Assembly (NCBI GenBank): GCA_016179055.1
Contig: JACOSC010000255.1
Location: 1-42,669 of the forward strand
DNA: 42,669 bases
DNA from: Acidobacteriota bacterium
GTDB taxonomy: Bacteria > Acidobacteriota > UBA6911 > JACOSC01
Direction: 5' to 3'
Part shown: piece after piece, positions 6,450-15,097 of the stretch
How the letters are laid out: each line of letters starts with the position of its first letter
How positions within the stretch are numbered: the first letter of the stretch is position 1
Program-made: the position numbers and the translations under genes
The notes under the pieces: generated by a model
Databases searched by the model: none
What the model was told of the DNA's origin: nothing
What the model saw: only the letters and a program-made list of their open reading frames with translations

Positions 6450-7187
6450 TCACATATACATTCCGCCGTTTATGTTGAGTACCTGACCGGTAATATAAGC
6501 CGCTTCATCGGAGGCAAGGAACTTGACCCCCTGTGCCACATCTACGTCTGATCCAATACGGCCCAGCGGAATTATTTCGACCAATTTGCTCCGCGTTGAT
6601 TCGGGCAAGTTTCGCGTCATTTCGGTATCGATAAATCCAGGCGCCACCGCATTCACAGTAATATTTCGCGACGCCACTTCACGAGCGATGGCCTTGGTGA
6701 AGCCAATGATACCGGCCTTAGCGGCGATATAATTGGCTTGACCGGGATTTCCGGTCTGCGCCACAACGGAGGTGAGGCTCACGATACGACCGTAGCGTTT
6801 CCTGACCATGCTGTTAAGCGCCGGTTTGCTACAATGGAAGACACCGCTGAGATTAGCGTCCAAAACCGCATCCCAGTCTTCCTTCTTCATACGAAGCAGC
6901 AAAGTGTCGCGCGTGATGGCCGCATTATTTACCAAAATATCGATCTTGCTGAACTCGGCCAGGATCTCGGCCGCTACGCTCTGGGCATTGTCATAATCGG
7001 CCACATCGAGTTGCTTGGGGACAGCCTTGAGACCTTCCGACACCCACTGTGCGGCGATCGCTCGGGTCGCTTCCAGGTGACGGCTGCACAGAACCACCGT
7101 AGCCCCAGCCTCGGCCAATAGGCGCGCGCAAGCCAACCCAATCCCGCGCGAACTCCCGGTTACCCAAGCTACTTTATCATTAAACAT
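6450..7187 (-). CDS. fabG: 3-oxoacyl-[ACP] reductase (FabG)
   Basis: A 245-residue short-chain dehydrogenase that reduces 3-oxoacyl-ACP with NADPH. It has the Rossmann motif TGSSRGIG near residue 10, NNAA near residue 88, the catalytic Ser in SLTSVVAQ, YxxxK in NYIAAKAG, and the C-terminal FLASDEAAYITGQVLNINGG typical of FabG. It overlaps the end of fabD by 8 bases, so translation is probably coupled; no strong Shine-Dalgarno is seen. Confidence 0.96.
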   Translation of the reverse strand: MFNDKVAWVTGSSRGIGLACARLLAEAGATVVLCSRHLEATRAIAAQWVSEGLKAVPKQLDVADYDNAQSVAAEILAEFSKIDILVNNAAITRDTLLLRMKKEDWDAVLDANLSGVFHCSKPALNSMVRKRYGRIVSLTSVVAQTGNPGQANYIAAKAGIIGFTKAIAREVASRNITVNAVAPGFIDTEMTRNLPESTRSKLVEIIPLGRIGSDVDVAQGVKFLASDEAAYITGQVLNINGGMYM

Positions 7188-8115
7188 GGCAAATCGCCAT
7201 AAAGGCCATCAGGCTCTTTTCATCTTCCACGTTAAAAACGATGGCCTCGGGGAGAATTCTTCGGATCATGCCCGTCAAAGCTTTGCCGGGGCCGACTTCA
7301 ACGAAAGTGCTTACACCTAACTCGGCCATGCGCTGCACGGATTCCAGCCAACGTACCGGGCTCGTCACTTGTCGGCAAAGGGCGTCGCGCGCCTGTTCGG
7401 CGGTCATAATTACATCCGCATCCACATTGGTTATCAACGGCACGCTGAGATCGGCAAAGACGGCAGCCTCCAAGTCCAAAGCCAGCCGCTCCCGGGCCGG
7501 TTGCATGAGCGCGCAATGAAACGGTGCGCTCACGGGAAGCGTAAGGACCCGCTTAGCGCCGCGCACTTTTGCCAGCGCGCCCGCCCGCTGCACGGCCTCG
7601 ATATGCCCGGCAATCACGGTCTGCTCCAACGTGTTTAAATTCGCGGGCGAAACCACCATTCCCTGAGCGGCCTCCCGGCACACTGCGTCGACCCTCTCGG
7701 GAGGCATGCCCAGAATCGCCGCCATGGCCCCCTGTCCTACCGGAACGGCTTCCTGCATATACCGGCCACGACCGCGTACGAGTTGTACGGCCTCTACTAA
7801 TGGCAAGGCGCCGGAGGCCACCAAGGCACTGTACTCACCCAGGCTATGGCCGGCCACGAAATCCGGCTGCACGCCCTCATCGGTCAAAGCCTGCCATGCC
7901 GCGATACTCATTGTCAAAATCGCCGGCTGGGTATTCTCCGTCAGCTTCAGGTCGGCCTCCGGACCATTAAAGCAAAGCTCGCTGAGCGGAAAGCCGAGCT
8001 CGTGATCGACCTGTTCAAATACTGATCGACTACCCCTATACCGTGTTGCCAGTTCTTTTCCCATGCCGGGATATTGAGCGCCCTGGCCAGGGAAGACAAA
8101 TGCCATTTTTGTCAT
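7180..8115 (-). CDS. fabD: Malonyl-CoA:ACP transacylase (FabD)
   Basis: A 311-residue acyltransferase that loads malonyl groups onto ACP. It has FPGQGAQYPGMGKEL at the N-terminus, the nucleophile Ser in AGHSLGEYSALVASG, the catalytic His in VSAPFHCALM, and the C-terminal EVGPGKALTGMIRRI. Length is normal. The start is 6 bases after the plsX stop, with a second possible ATG three codons later (MAFVFPGQ). The gene order plsX-fabD-fabG-acpP-fabF is the widespread fatty acid cluster. Confidence 0.96.
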   Translation of the reverse strand: MTKMAFVFPGQGAQYPGMGKELATRYRGSRSVFEQVDHELGFPLSELCFNGPEADLKLTENTQPAILTMSIAAWQALTDEGVQPDFVAGHSLGEYSALVASGALPLVEAVQLVRGRGRYMQEAVPVGQGAMAAILGMPPERVDAVCREAAQGMVVSPANLNTLEQTVIAGHIEAVQRAGALAKVRGAKRVLTLPVSAPFHCALMQPARERLALDLEAAVFADLSVPLITNVDADVIMTAEQARDALCRQVTSPVRWLESVQRMAELGVSTFVEVGPGKALTGMIRRILPEAIVFNVEDEKSLMAFMAICHV

Positions 8116-8121
8116 AAGATT

Positions 8122-9129
8122 CTAAAAGAGCGATTCGAACTCTCTTTCAATGACCTGATTGACGTCGTTTGTACAAAACTCTTTGGCCATACGGATCGCA
8201 TTCTTGATGGCATTGGCATTTGAGCGACCATGGCAAATGATGCTCACACCGCGCACACCAAGCAAGGGCGCACCGCCAAATTCCGAATAATCCAACCGCT
8301 TCTTCACACGCTTAAAGGCTTGCCGCGACAAGAGGGCCCCGACCTGTGAAGTAAGCGTGCGTGTGAGCTCTTCTTTCAATATCGAGAGCAGCACTTCAAT
8401 AAGACCTTCGCTGATCTTTAACGCCACGTTCCCGGTGAAACCATCACAAACTACAACATCGGCCTTCCCGTGATAAACGTCTTTGCCTTCTACATTACCA
8501 ATGAAATTCAAAGACGCTTCTTTTAAGGCTTTGTGGACTTCCTTGGTTAACAGATTGCCCTTGGTTTCTTCCTCACCAATAGACAACAGACCAATGCGCG
8601 GTTTCTCAATGCCGAGCATTTTTCGAGCATAAATATGGCCCATGAGGGCGAACTGATGAAGGTGATGCGGCTTGCAATCGACGTTGGCTCCCACGTCGAG
8701 GACCACCGCGGCGCCGCGCACGGTAGGGATGACCGCGGCCAGAGCCGGGCGATCGACGCGATCCAAGGAGCCCAGGATCATCTTGCTGGCCACCATGACC
8801 GCGCCGGTATTGCCGGCACTCACCATGGCTTGCGCGTGCCCTTGTTTGACCAGTGTAGCGGCTACGCGAATGGAGGAGCTGCGCTTTTTGCGAATGGCCG
8901 TGGCCGCCGACTCCGTCATGCTAATGACTTCGTCGGCATTTTGGATTTCAATCGGAAGACCGTTGCCTCGCTCATTTACGTCTTGCAGCGCTCGGCTGAC
9001 TCTATCCTTTCGCCCAACCAAAATTACTTCAATGCCAAAATCTCGAGCGGCCTGCACGGCGCCCTCTACTTCGCTATGCGGCGCGTAGTCACCTCCCATG
9101 GCATCGACGGCAATTTTTATTGAACCCAT
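8122..9129 (-). CDS. plsX: Phosphate acyltransferase (PlsX)
   Basis: A 335-residue enzyme making acyl-phosphate from acyl-ACP for the first step of phospholipid synthesis (PlsX/PlsY route). Signature blocks: IAVDAMGGDYAPHSEVEGAV, SAGNTGAVMVASKMILG, RPALAAVIPT, LDVGANVDCKPHHLHQFALM, GLLSIGEEETKGN and VVCDGFTGNVALKISEG. Length is normal. An AGGAG lies about 11 bases before the ATG. It follows rpmF by about 200 bases of non-coding sequence in which I saw no gene. Confidence 0.96.
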   Translation of the reverse strand: MGSIKIAVDAMGGDYAPHSEVEGAVQAARDFGIEVILVGRKDRVSRALQDVNERGNGLPIEIQNADEVISMTESAATAIRKKRSSSIRVAATLVKQGHAQAMVSAGNTGAVMVASKMILGSLDRVDRPALAAVIPTVRGAAVVLDVGANVDCKPHHLHQFALMGHIYARKMLGIEKPRIGLLSIGEEETKGNLLTKEVHKALKEASLNFIGNVEGKDVYHGKADVVVCDGFTGNVALKISEGLIEVLLSILKEELTRTLTSQVGALLSRQAFKRVKKRLDYSEFGGAPLLGVRGVSIICHGRSNANAIKNAIRMAKEFCTNDVNQVIEREFESLF

Positions 9130-9330
9130 GAGACTGCCATCTCCTGGTTTAGTACGAATGGTCCTTACGCATTATTGGGCCCGCGGCGCTGTTTGACGCA
9201 GAGCCCCGTCGCTCAAATTACCAGCGCCCCCTTATTGGGCGGCAAGGGGCTCGCGGGTAGCCCCGTTTGCGCGCGCAAGACCGCGCCCCCGGCTACAGCG
9301 CCGTTTTCCGGCGCGAAAAACTTGGCCCCG

Positions 9331-9516
9331 CTACTCTGAACCGCGGCCATTGATGACTTGAACGCCTTTATAATAGCCGCAGTGCGCGCACGCCCGATGC
9401 GGCATCACCGGGTTGTGACAGTTGGAGCACGTCGATAAATGTAAGGGCGCCAGAAAATCATGAGCGCGTCTGCGATCCCGCCTGGCTTTCGAATGGCGAC
9501 GTTTTGGATTTGGCAT
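9331..9516 (-). CDS. rpmF: 50S ribosomal protein L32
   Basis: A 61-residue L32 with the basic start MPNPKRRHSKARRDRRRAHD and two Cys pairs (CSNC and CAHC), i.e. the zinc-binding form of the protein. GGAG lies 7 bases before the ATG. The DUF177-rpmF-plsX order is conserved in many bacteria and links ribosome synthesis to lipid synthesis. Confidence 0.97.
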   Translation of the reverse strand: MPNPKRRHSKARRDRRRAHDFLAPLHLSTCSNCHNPVMPHRACAHCGYYKGVQVINGRGSE

Positions 9517-9582
9517 GGTTATTCTCCATCTTTTCGTTTGGTATTGGTCACGGGGAACCTTCCACGAGAAGTGTTTATTGTG

Positions 9583-10107
9583 CTAATTTCCCGGGGTCAA
9601 TTTCTTTTTGATATGGATCAAGGGTTGCAAGCGATCGTCCACGACTTCTCGAGCGCAACGGCAGGTTTCTACATTTAAATCCACGCCACACACATCACAA
9701 AGCCCCTGACAATCGCCGGCACAGACCGGCTTCATGGGTACGGCCAATTCTAACTGCTCGACCAACATCTGATCCACATCGATGATGTCCTCTGTATAGT
9801 ACGAGATGTCCATATCGTCGTACGTCAAGACTTGGCCCCCTTCTGTGACCGGCAGCGGCTCGTAGTGAAGGTCAATCCTTTGGCTGATCTGATTCATAAA
9901 AACCTTGAGGCAGCGACTGCAGGTCAGTCCCATAACTGTATGAATGTCGCCTTCAATGGCAACATCTTTGTTAGAGCGTGTAACCGTAGCCGTCAGCCGA
10001 ACAGGGGCGGCTAGGTGCGCGCCGACCTGAGCCAAACCCAAACCCTCGCCCTTAAACTCGCGGTCAATTTGCAAGGGCTCTTCCAACTCGTGAACCACAA
10101 TGTGCAT
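9583..10107 (-). CDS. DUF177/YceD family protein
   Basis: A 174-residue YceD-type protein. An N-terminal beta-rich part (HIVVHELEEPLQIDREFKGE) is followed by a CSRC pair and a C-terminal Cys cluster (CAGDCQGLCDVCGVDLNVE, then CRC), which suggests metal binding. The family lies upstream of rpmF and is linked to 23S rRNA/large-subunit assembly. It is the first gene of the operon. The GGGGG-rich stretch before ATG 10107 is a plausible ribosome binding site. Confidence 0.9.
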   Translation of the reverse strand: MHIVVHELEEPLQIDREFKGEGLGLAQVGAHLAAPVRLTATVTRSNKDVAIEGDIHTVMGLTCSRCLKVFMNQISQRIDLHYEPLPVTEGGQVLTYDDMDISYYTEDIIDVDQMLVEQLELAVPMKPVCAGDCQGLCDVCGVDLNVETCRCAREVVDDRLQPLIHIKKKLTPGN

Positions 10108-10135
10108 AAGGCCCCCGGCTTATAAAGAAAAGGAA

Positions 10136-10163
10136 ATTATACCCGCCCTTCAGTCTTTGTCAA
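10136..10163 (-). promoter_or_regulatory. Near-consensus sigma70 promoter of the fab operon
   Basis: Minus strand: -35 TTGACA (10163-10158), 16-bp spacer, -10 TATAAT (10141-10136). Both hexamers are perfect. The predicted start is about 20 bases upstream of the DUF177 ATG. It would drive DUF177-rpmF-plsX-fabD-fabG-acpP-fabF. Confidence 0.85.
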
Positions 10164-10324
10164 GGTTGCGACTCGGCGGAAATTACGTCCAGAGACCTCT
10201 TTAAGTAAGGCACCGGAGCCCAAGCTCAAGCCCGAAACAAGAGGGCAGCAGGGTCGCGCTGAGATCGGCCGTCTATCGAGGAGGAAACCTACCAGTGGCT
10301 CGCCGCTGGACAGCGCTCCACAGG

Positions 10325-10783
10325 TTAATGGCGCCGGTCATTCCTGCGCAATAAGCTCAAGATGATTGAACCGATGCCAAGATTGATCAGCGTCGAAACA
10401 CTGATCCCTACAGTAAGGTGGGCTAGTATGTGTGTGCCATGATCCGTCAAACGCCCCAAGTCAGCCAAGCTATAAATGTTCTCTCGCCCAGTTATCGCCG
10501 CCAGCAGTATCGCCCCGGTGATCAACAGATTCAGCCAGCAAGCCATCAAGAGGTAGATCAAGCCGAGTTGAGGGTAGGCGCCAAATTTGTGATTATACAG
10601 TTTAAGCGGCAAGTAGACCACAATCGGAATACTCAAGGCGGTCAAGCTGAAGAGCTGCGCGAACTGCGGACGCAGGCCGCACTCGCTGACCAGCCAGCGC
10701 AGTCCAAACACAAGCGACAATAACAAGAACGGTCCGCGCGTAAAGGCAATGTAATCGGCAAATGTCCTATCGCAGAATCTCAT
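10325..10783 (-). CDS. Four-helix membrane protein, unknown
   Basis: A 152-residue protein I do not recognise. Hydrophobic segments: GPFLLLSLVFGLRWLV (about 17-33), LFSLTALSIPIVVYLPL (44-60), GLIYLLMACWLNLLITGAIL (74-95) and VGISVSTLINLGIGSIILSL (124-145). The C-terminus is basic (RRNDRRH), probably cytoplasmic. It starts 10 bases after the stop of the phosphatase gene, with GAGG 9 bases before the ATG, so it is probably cotranscribed and may act with it. Confidence 0.75.
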   Translation of the reverse strand: MRFCDRTFADYIAFTRGPFLLLSLVFGLRWLVSECGLRPQFAQLFSLTALSIPIVVYLPLKLYNHKFGAYPQLGLIYLLMACWLNLLITGAILLAAITGRENIYSLADLGRLTDHGTHILAHLTVGISVSTLINLGIGSIILSLLRRNDRRH

Positions 10784-10793
10784 AGCCCAGCCT

Positions 10794-11759
10794 CTAGGAC
10801 GATGTACTTGGTATTCTGACCAAGACTAAGGTTATGTCGTCATCGGGAATATCTTTGCGGGTCCAATCGGCGATGGCGCGCAATACTTTCTCCTGGATAA
10901 TGGCTGAAGGAAGCTGCCGATTCCCGCTTAAAAGCGGAATCAGCCGCGCTTCGCCAAACTCCTCTCCGGCCGCGTCGGTCGCCTCCAAGATTCCGTCTGA
11001 GCATATAGCCAGCAAATCCCCCGGCGCCAGATCAACGGTTCCTTCGCTATATTCTGTGTCGGACAGCAATCCTATAGGAGCGCCGCCTTCCGTTAAACGA
11101 TTTACGCTATCCTGCCGAATCAGGAACGGGGGAACGTGTCCCGCATTCACATAATAAAATGATCGATCCTTAGCGCGGAACATGCCATAAAACAAGGTGG
11201 CGTAGCGAGCGGAAGCCGTCGACCGGCCCAGTAATCGATTCAAAGTAGCAAAGAACTGGCTGAGCGACGGGTGCGATTGACATTGGCTCCGGACCATCGC
11301 CTGAACGTTGGCCATGAGGAGCGCGGCGGAAATTCCCTTACCGCTAACATCGGCCACAACCACTCCCCATTCGCCATCGCCGATCTCCAGAAGGTCATAA
11401 TAATCGCCACTGATTCCGCGGGCGGGAAGGCATATGGCGGCCAGGTCGAGCAACGCTGCCGGCGGCAGTAACCTGGGGAAAAGTTCTTGCTGTACCTCCT
11501 GAGCAATGGCCATCTCCATCTCTTTACGAGTAAGCTCCCTCACCTTTTCTTCATAGCGACGGCGTAGTCTGATGAAAAGAACGGCCAATAATCCAACGCC
11601 CAACGAAGACACCGCATTAATCGCCCAAAAGACTAACTGATTGCGGTCCAGTTGCGTGCGGCCCAAATAGATCAGGGCTAGTAGAAGAAGGGCGACGAGG
11701 AGAACCGCAATTTTATCTCTAGCCCTAAAGGATGGGACCGGTTCGGCAAGCTCTCGCAT
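10794..11759 (-). CDS. RsbU/SpoIIE-type PP2C phosphatase, membrane-anchored
   Basis: A 321-residue protein with two N-terminal transmembrane helices (AVLLVALLLLALIYLG; WAINAVSSLGVGLLAVLFI), a coiled-coil-like linker (RRRYEEKVRELTRKEMEMAI), and a SpoIIE-type Ser/Thr phosphatase domain (about residues 95-315). Metal-binding motifs are visible: GDYYDL, VVADVSGKGISAALLMA, CSDGILEATD and PDDDITLVLVR. Such proteins dephosphorylate anti-anti-sigma factors in stress regulation. No partner STAS or RsbW-like gene is nearby. The ATG at 11759 is preferred to TTG at 11768. Confidence 0.9.
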   Translation of the reverse strand: MRELAEPVPSFRARDKIAVLLVALLLLALIYLGRTQLDRNQLVFWAINAVSSLGVGLLAVLFIRLRRRYEEKVRELTRKEMEMAIAQEVQQELFPRLLPPAALLDLAAICLPARGISGDYYDLLEIGDGEWGVVVADVSGKGISAALLMANVQAMVRSQCQSHPSLSQFFATLNRLLGRSTASARYATLFYGMFRAKDRSFYYVNAGHVPPFLIRQDSVNRLTEGGAPIGLLSDTEYSEGTVDLAPGDLLAICSDGILEATDAAGEEFGEARLIPLLSGNRQLPSAIIQEKVLRAIADWTRKDIPDDDITLVLVRIPSTSS

Positions 11760-11917
11760 GGCGGCCAAAGCTTATCATAGATTCCAATTAAGAACAACCT
11801 GATACAATGGCGTTGGCAGGTGAGGTTAAAAGCCCGCGTCGGCGAGGCGTTCGGTGTATAGGCTTTCCATTAAGGTAGGCGTGGTGAAGATTCAGTGCGG
11901 CTGATTATAGTAATCTC

Positions 11918-11935
11918 TGACAAGATGAAATTGTG
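11918..11935 (+). repeat. 18-bp direct repeat, copy 1
   Basis: TGACAAGATGAAATTGTG occurs here and again at 27355-27372, both preceded by TAGTA within a few bases. It may be an end fragment of a mobile element; nothing else around the two copies is similar. Confidence 0.5.
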
Positions 11936-11954
11936 AGCCACAGTCTTCATTTGT

Positions 11955-12011
11955 GAAGGCGAAGCGCTCGCCTTCAGCGGCGAGCGGAGCAAGTCCGCTG
12001 CAACGTTAGGC
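11955..12011 (-). other. Degenerate attC site after the RM cassette
   Basis: Minus strand: a perfect R'' GCCTAAC (12011-12005), then CAGCGGACTTGC and GCCGCTGAAGGCGAGCG, which can pair as attC arms (CAGCGG with CCGCTG). The R' core is not recognisable (GCTTCGC where GTTRRRY is expected), so the right half has decayed. It lies 4 bases past the restriction enzyme stop. Confidence 0.6.
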
Positions 12012-12015
12012 CACC

Positions 12016-12924
12016 TCAGAAGTAACCTCGCGAAAGGGCATCTCCCTCATCCGGGTCTCGGTTCTCGAGCAAAGCTCTGACGTGAGAGAGGAACCGCTCG
12101 AAGACTTCGGAGGAGAACGGATACTTCGAAAGGTAGGCGGCATATTCTGCTCGCTTGGAAAGACGCCCGGCCCGTGTCGCGAAGACGCTACGAACCTGTG
12201 ACCCAAGCCGCTTAGCTTTCCTCAAGATGAGCACTTCATCGACGTCCGTGCCGGCCGTGCTGAGCGGCGCCATGTCAAGCCATTCGCAGAGCAGCAGGTA
12301 CTTTGCGCCGGGCACGGCAGTCTTGACGTCGTGCGCCGTGGCACAGGCCTCCTGAAACATCGTTTTGTCGAGATTCGTTTTGCACTCGGCGCAAAGGTAC
12401 CCGAGATTTGCTTCAAGCCTGTCCACGGCCATAGCGTGTTCAGGATCAAACGAAGCTCTCAAGTACAGTCGCTTCGAGATCGTGAAATCCTGGTCCTTTG
12501 TCCGCGCCTGCGCGCCGGGAACGCTGATCGATGTCCCGATCGTCGAGGTGAAATAAAGCGCTGCGAAGCACGAGTATGGGCCGACGAAGAAGTTCTCGGA
12601 AATCTGGGGAAATGTGCGAGCTACAAGATGGGGCAGAAACTCCTCGATTACAGTGTTGTCAAGCTTCAACTGACCTTTCTGCCGGTAGAGAAAATCGTCA
12701 TCGCTGTCGAACACGACCTCCAGATCAAGGAAGGTCCGGTACTCGTTCAGGAGCCCAACAGCCTCGGCTACGCAGCGGTCGCCCAACGGGGCGCGCGCCA
12801 GCTTCTTTAGCCACGCTTGATAACGGCTCACCGCCTTCTCGATCCGTTTCCGATCCTCATTAGGGAGCTTGTTGTTCTGCAGCAGGGCTTGTAGCTTGTC
12901 ACCGTGCGAAGTGGGCAGTGTCAT
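12016..12924 (-). CDS. Bpu10I-like type II restriction endonuclease
   Basis: A 302-residue protein resembling the Bpu10I restriction endonuclease family. The catalytic PD-(D/E)xK core is visible as Asp144/Asp146 (TKDQDFTISK) and Glu180-Cys-Lys182 in LCAECKTNLDKTMFQEA. The N-terminal half is helical (DRKRIEKAVSRYQAWLKKLA) and probably contacts DNA. Its start overlaps the methyltransferase stop (ATGA), so both are made from one message with the methyltransferase first, the safer order. The pair lies between two attC sites and so forms one integron cassette. Real Bpu10I is heterodimeric; only one endonuclease subunit is present, and the recognition site cannot be read from the sequence. Confidence 0.85.
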   Translation of the reverse strand: MTLPTSHGDKLQALLQNNKLPNEDRKRIEKAVSRYQAWLKKLARAPLGDRCVAEAVGLLNEYRTFLDLEVVFDSDDDFLYRQKGQLKLDNTVIEEFLPHLVARTFPQISENFFVGPYSCFAALYFTSTIGTSISVPGAQARTKDQDFTISKRLYLRASFDPEHAMAVDRLEANLGYLCAECKTNLDKTMFQEACATAHDVKTAVPGAKYLLLCEWLDMAPLSTAGTDVDEVLILRKAKRLGSQVRSVFATRAGRLSKRAEYAAYLSKYPFSSEVFERFLSHVRALLENRDPDEGDALSRGYF

Positions 12925-14201
12925 CGGGAGCCTCCGTTGGCGGCAGCCGGGTCTAGGATCGGCGACGCTTCAATTCCCGCTGATTCAGCGATCGCATCGT
13001 GCAGGTAGTGCCTTCGATCAGATGGCGTACGGTCAAGTGCTGCGACAAGCGCCTCCCTCCCCACACTCCTGGCCCGTTCGACGATGTCTACCTTCGCTAG
13101 CGAGGGATCTCGCTCAGGGGTCAGATGCAAGAGGTCCTCATAGATACTCTGTCCGAATCTGTTGAGAAAGACCCGTTCCTGCTTTAGGTGAAGTCGCATC
13201 CCGACTACATCGGTGGCGAGTCGCTTGAGAATCTCGCCGTTGTAGAACGCCGTCTTGTGAACGTTCGACTCTCGCCCAAGGATCAAGACAACTCGGGCTT
13301 CTGGAGTGCAAACGCGACGAAGCTCAGCTAACACAAGAGCCATGTCGATGCAGTACTGGACCACTGTGCAGAATCGATTCTGTCGAAACTTGCGATTAGA
13401 CCCGATTTCAGAGCGCGCCACTACAAGTGGCAACCAGCCTAGCGATTCGATGCCAGCTCTAGAATTGTGGTGGTAGTTGAAAACATTAATGTACGGGGGC
13501 GAAGTCAGGACGAAGTCGATGGAATCATCTGGAAGTGATAGGGCGCGCGCATCACCAAGCGAAGCATCGACAGCGTGCGTAGAGTACGGAAGACCCGCGA
13601 CGACCGTTCGAATAATGGACCACTTGCTGGTGAAGGAGGCGTCGGCGGCCGAATCATCATCGAGAAGTACCACCAATGCTTCAAGGAGCATCCGTGCACG
13701 AGGGTCGAGAGTTTCTGGGATCCACTTGGAATCGTTGCCCGCGCGTGGGGCGCCCGTCGTCTCCAGTCGAAAGAGAGGAAGCTCGAAGGCAGAAGGCCGC
13801 GCTCGAATCAACACAGTCTCTGCGCTATCGAGAAGCGCGCGCCTCTCGGCTTCGGTGAAGATACATAGCTCGTAGACTCGCCCGAGGAGGTACGCAGCCG
13901 GATTGACCTCGTATCCGTAGGCTGCAAGACCAAGTCGCGCGGCCTCTACCAGGACCGTTCCGCTGCCCATGAACGGATCGAGAACGGTTGACCCTGGAGC
14001 CGCGTACGCGCGAAGGAGAGTCTCGACAAGCTGAGGCGAGAACTGTCCACGCCATGGGAACAGGTTGCTCCGGCACTTAACTTCGATGTTCAGTGCCGAG
14101 GCAGGCAGTGGGGAATTGAATGCCTCTGGAGCAGCCCCACCACCTTCCGGAGGCCGGTCTCGTTGGTCGCTAGCCGGGAATTGTGCGGTTCGTTGAATCA
14201 T
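12921..14201 (-). CDS. DNA methyltransferase of the Bpu10I-like RM system
   Basis: A 426-residue site-specific DNA methyltransferase. An AdoMet motif I/X region, LFPWRGQFSPQLVETLLRAY then DPFMGSGTVLVEA (about residues 75-87), precedes the catalytic motif IV TSPPYINVFNYHHNSR (about residues 230-245). Ser at the first position of SPPY suggests N4-cytosine methylation, but this is not decisive. The ATG at 14201 is preceded by GAGAGG and lies 15 bases from the attC R' core; a longer in-frame extension would run through the attC and into the previous gene and is not credible. It protects host DNA from the overlapping downstream endonuclease gene. Confidence 0.88.
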   Translation of the reverse strand: MIQRTAQFPASDQRDRPPEGGGAAPEAFNSPLPASALNIEVKCRSNLFPWRGQFSPQLVETLLRAYAAPGSTVLDPFMGSGTVLVEAARLGLAAYGYEVNPAAYLLGRVYELCIFTEAERRALLDSAETVLIRARPSAFELPLFRLETTGAPRAGNDSKWIPETLDPRARMLLEALVVLLDDDSAADASFTSKWSIIRTVVAGLPYSTHAVDASLGDARALSLPDDSIDFVLTSPPYINVFNYHHNSRAGIESLGWLPLVVARSEIGSNRKFRQNRFCTVVQYCIDMALVLAELRRVCTPEARVVLILGRESNVHKTAFYNGEILKRLATDVVGMRLHLKQERVFLNRFGQSIYEDLLHLTPERDPSLAKVDIVERARSVGREALVAALDRTPSDRRHYLHDAIAESAGIEASPILDPAAANGGSR

Positions 14202-14216
14202 GGACCTCTCTTGGCG

Positions 14217-14280
14217 GCCCGACGTTCGCATTAACCGGCGCGCGGCTTTTTGCGCGTCTGAGTTGAACGCGGGGTTAGGC
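14217..14280 (-). other. attC recombination site (trypsin-like / RM cassettes)
   Basis: Minus strand: R'' GCCTAAC (14280-14274), CGCGTTCAACTCAGACGCGC, AAAAAGCC, GCGCGCCGGTTAATGCG, AAC, R' GTCGGGC (14223-14217). The arms TTCAAC and GTTAA pair with one extrahelical base, the strand-selecting pattern of attC. R' has one C for the usual purine. Confidence 0.85.
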
Positions 14281-14283
14281 GTT

Positions 14284-15063
14284 CTACGAACGAAAAGAAC
14301 CATCCGCGTTAACAACTCTGGCTGACCTAAGATACATAATGTCAAAACTCGGCGAGAACTCGTAGATAATGCCCACAAAATCCCAGTACAGATCTCGATG
14401 GATGAACGCTGGACCTCCACTCATGCCTCCTAGGTCTCTCAACTCCAGATGGTGCTCTGCACCGAAGGGAGATACCCAGTATTCCCTCTCGAACTGACAA
14501 GAAAATCGATTCTCATCGATGGTTGTAACCGAAGCCCCCCCACAACTCCAGCTACCCTGCACAATCTCGTCGTGCGCAGGCAACTCGCGGAGACCACCGG
14601 GAAAGCCGCCAAGGGCTACGAAGTCGCCTGGCTTCAAAGTTGGGGGAGGCCAGGAGACTGGCTCGAAGACGCAAGATCCAATTTCACCATCCGCTGTTAC
14701 TGATTTCACTTGCTCCTCTGTGAGTTCTATCGATGCAAGATCGAGTTTTGTATCCTCTGCAATAAGCTGAGCTATAGGATCAAGAGCTACATCACCGACT
14801 TGAAATATTACATTATCGAGTTCCTCGATCATTTTTCGGTAAGCTGATATTACATGTGCACAGGTCATCGCAATCGGCCCTTTTCCGAGGTTAACGAGGG
14901 TTATTGTCCCATTATTGATTCTTGTGGTTTTCTTACGTGATGGCCTTTCACCAAAGAATACGGCTTTGGTGAAGCGAAGCGGGAACTTCGACATGTGTTC
15001 GCCGAGAGGCCCAGCTGCCAGTTTCTTAGCCTTTTCGATCCGTTTGAAGTCGCTGGATTCCAT
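14284..15063 (-). CDS. Trypsin-like serine protease, cytoplasmic
   Basis: A 259-residue protein with a chymotrypsin-fold catalytic triad: His70 in AMTCAHVISAY, Asp108 in TKLDLASIEL, and Ser215 in LGGMSGGPAFI. No signal peptide or membrane segment is present, so it should act in the cytoplasm. No effector domain, PDZ or repeat is attached. Intracellular trypsin-like proteases of this type occur in defence islands and integron cassettes; the target is unknown. It is the first cassette after the attI-like site of the second array, with its start 16 bases from that core. Its stop is 3 bases before the attC R'' core. Confidence 0.8.
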   Translation of the reverse strand: MESSDFKRIEKAKKLAAGPLGEHMSKFPLRFTKAVFFGERPSRKKTTRINNGTITLVNLGKGPIAMTCAHVISAYRKMIEELDNVIFQVGDVALDPIAQLIAEDTKLDLASIELTEEQVKSVTADGEIGSCVFEPVSWPPPTLKPGDFVALGGFPGGLRELPAHDEIVQGSWSCGGASVTTIDENRFSCQFEREYWVSPFGAEHHLELRDLGGMSGGPAFIHRDLYWDFVGIIYEFSPSFDIMYLRSARVVNADGSFRS

Positions 15064-15079
15064 ATTACTCGCATCGCTC

Positions 15080-15097
15080 GGATAACTTGAATTAGGC
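15080..15097 (-). other. attI-like recombination site of array 2
   Basis: Minus strand GCCTAATTCAAGTTATCC, comparable base for base with the array 1 site GCCTAAACAATGTTAGGC and with the attI1 core. It lies between the integrase remnant and the first cassette gene, the expected place for attI in an integron whose intI points towards the array. Confidence 0.6.

Noticed and set aside
14202-14420. N-terminal extension of the methyltransferase to 14420
   Set aside because: It would translate through the attC and part of the trypsin-like gene; the ATG at 14201 has a ribosome binding site and suits the cassette boundary.
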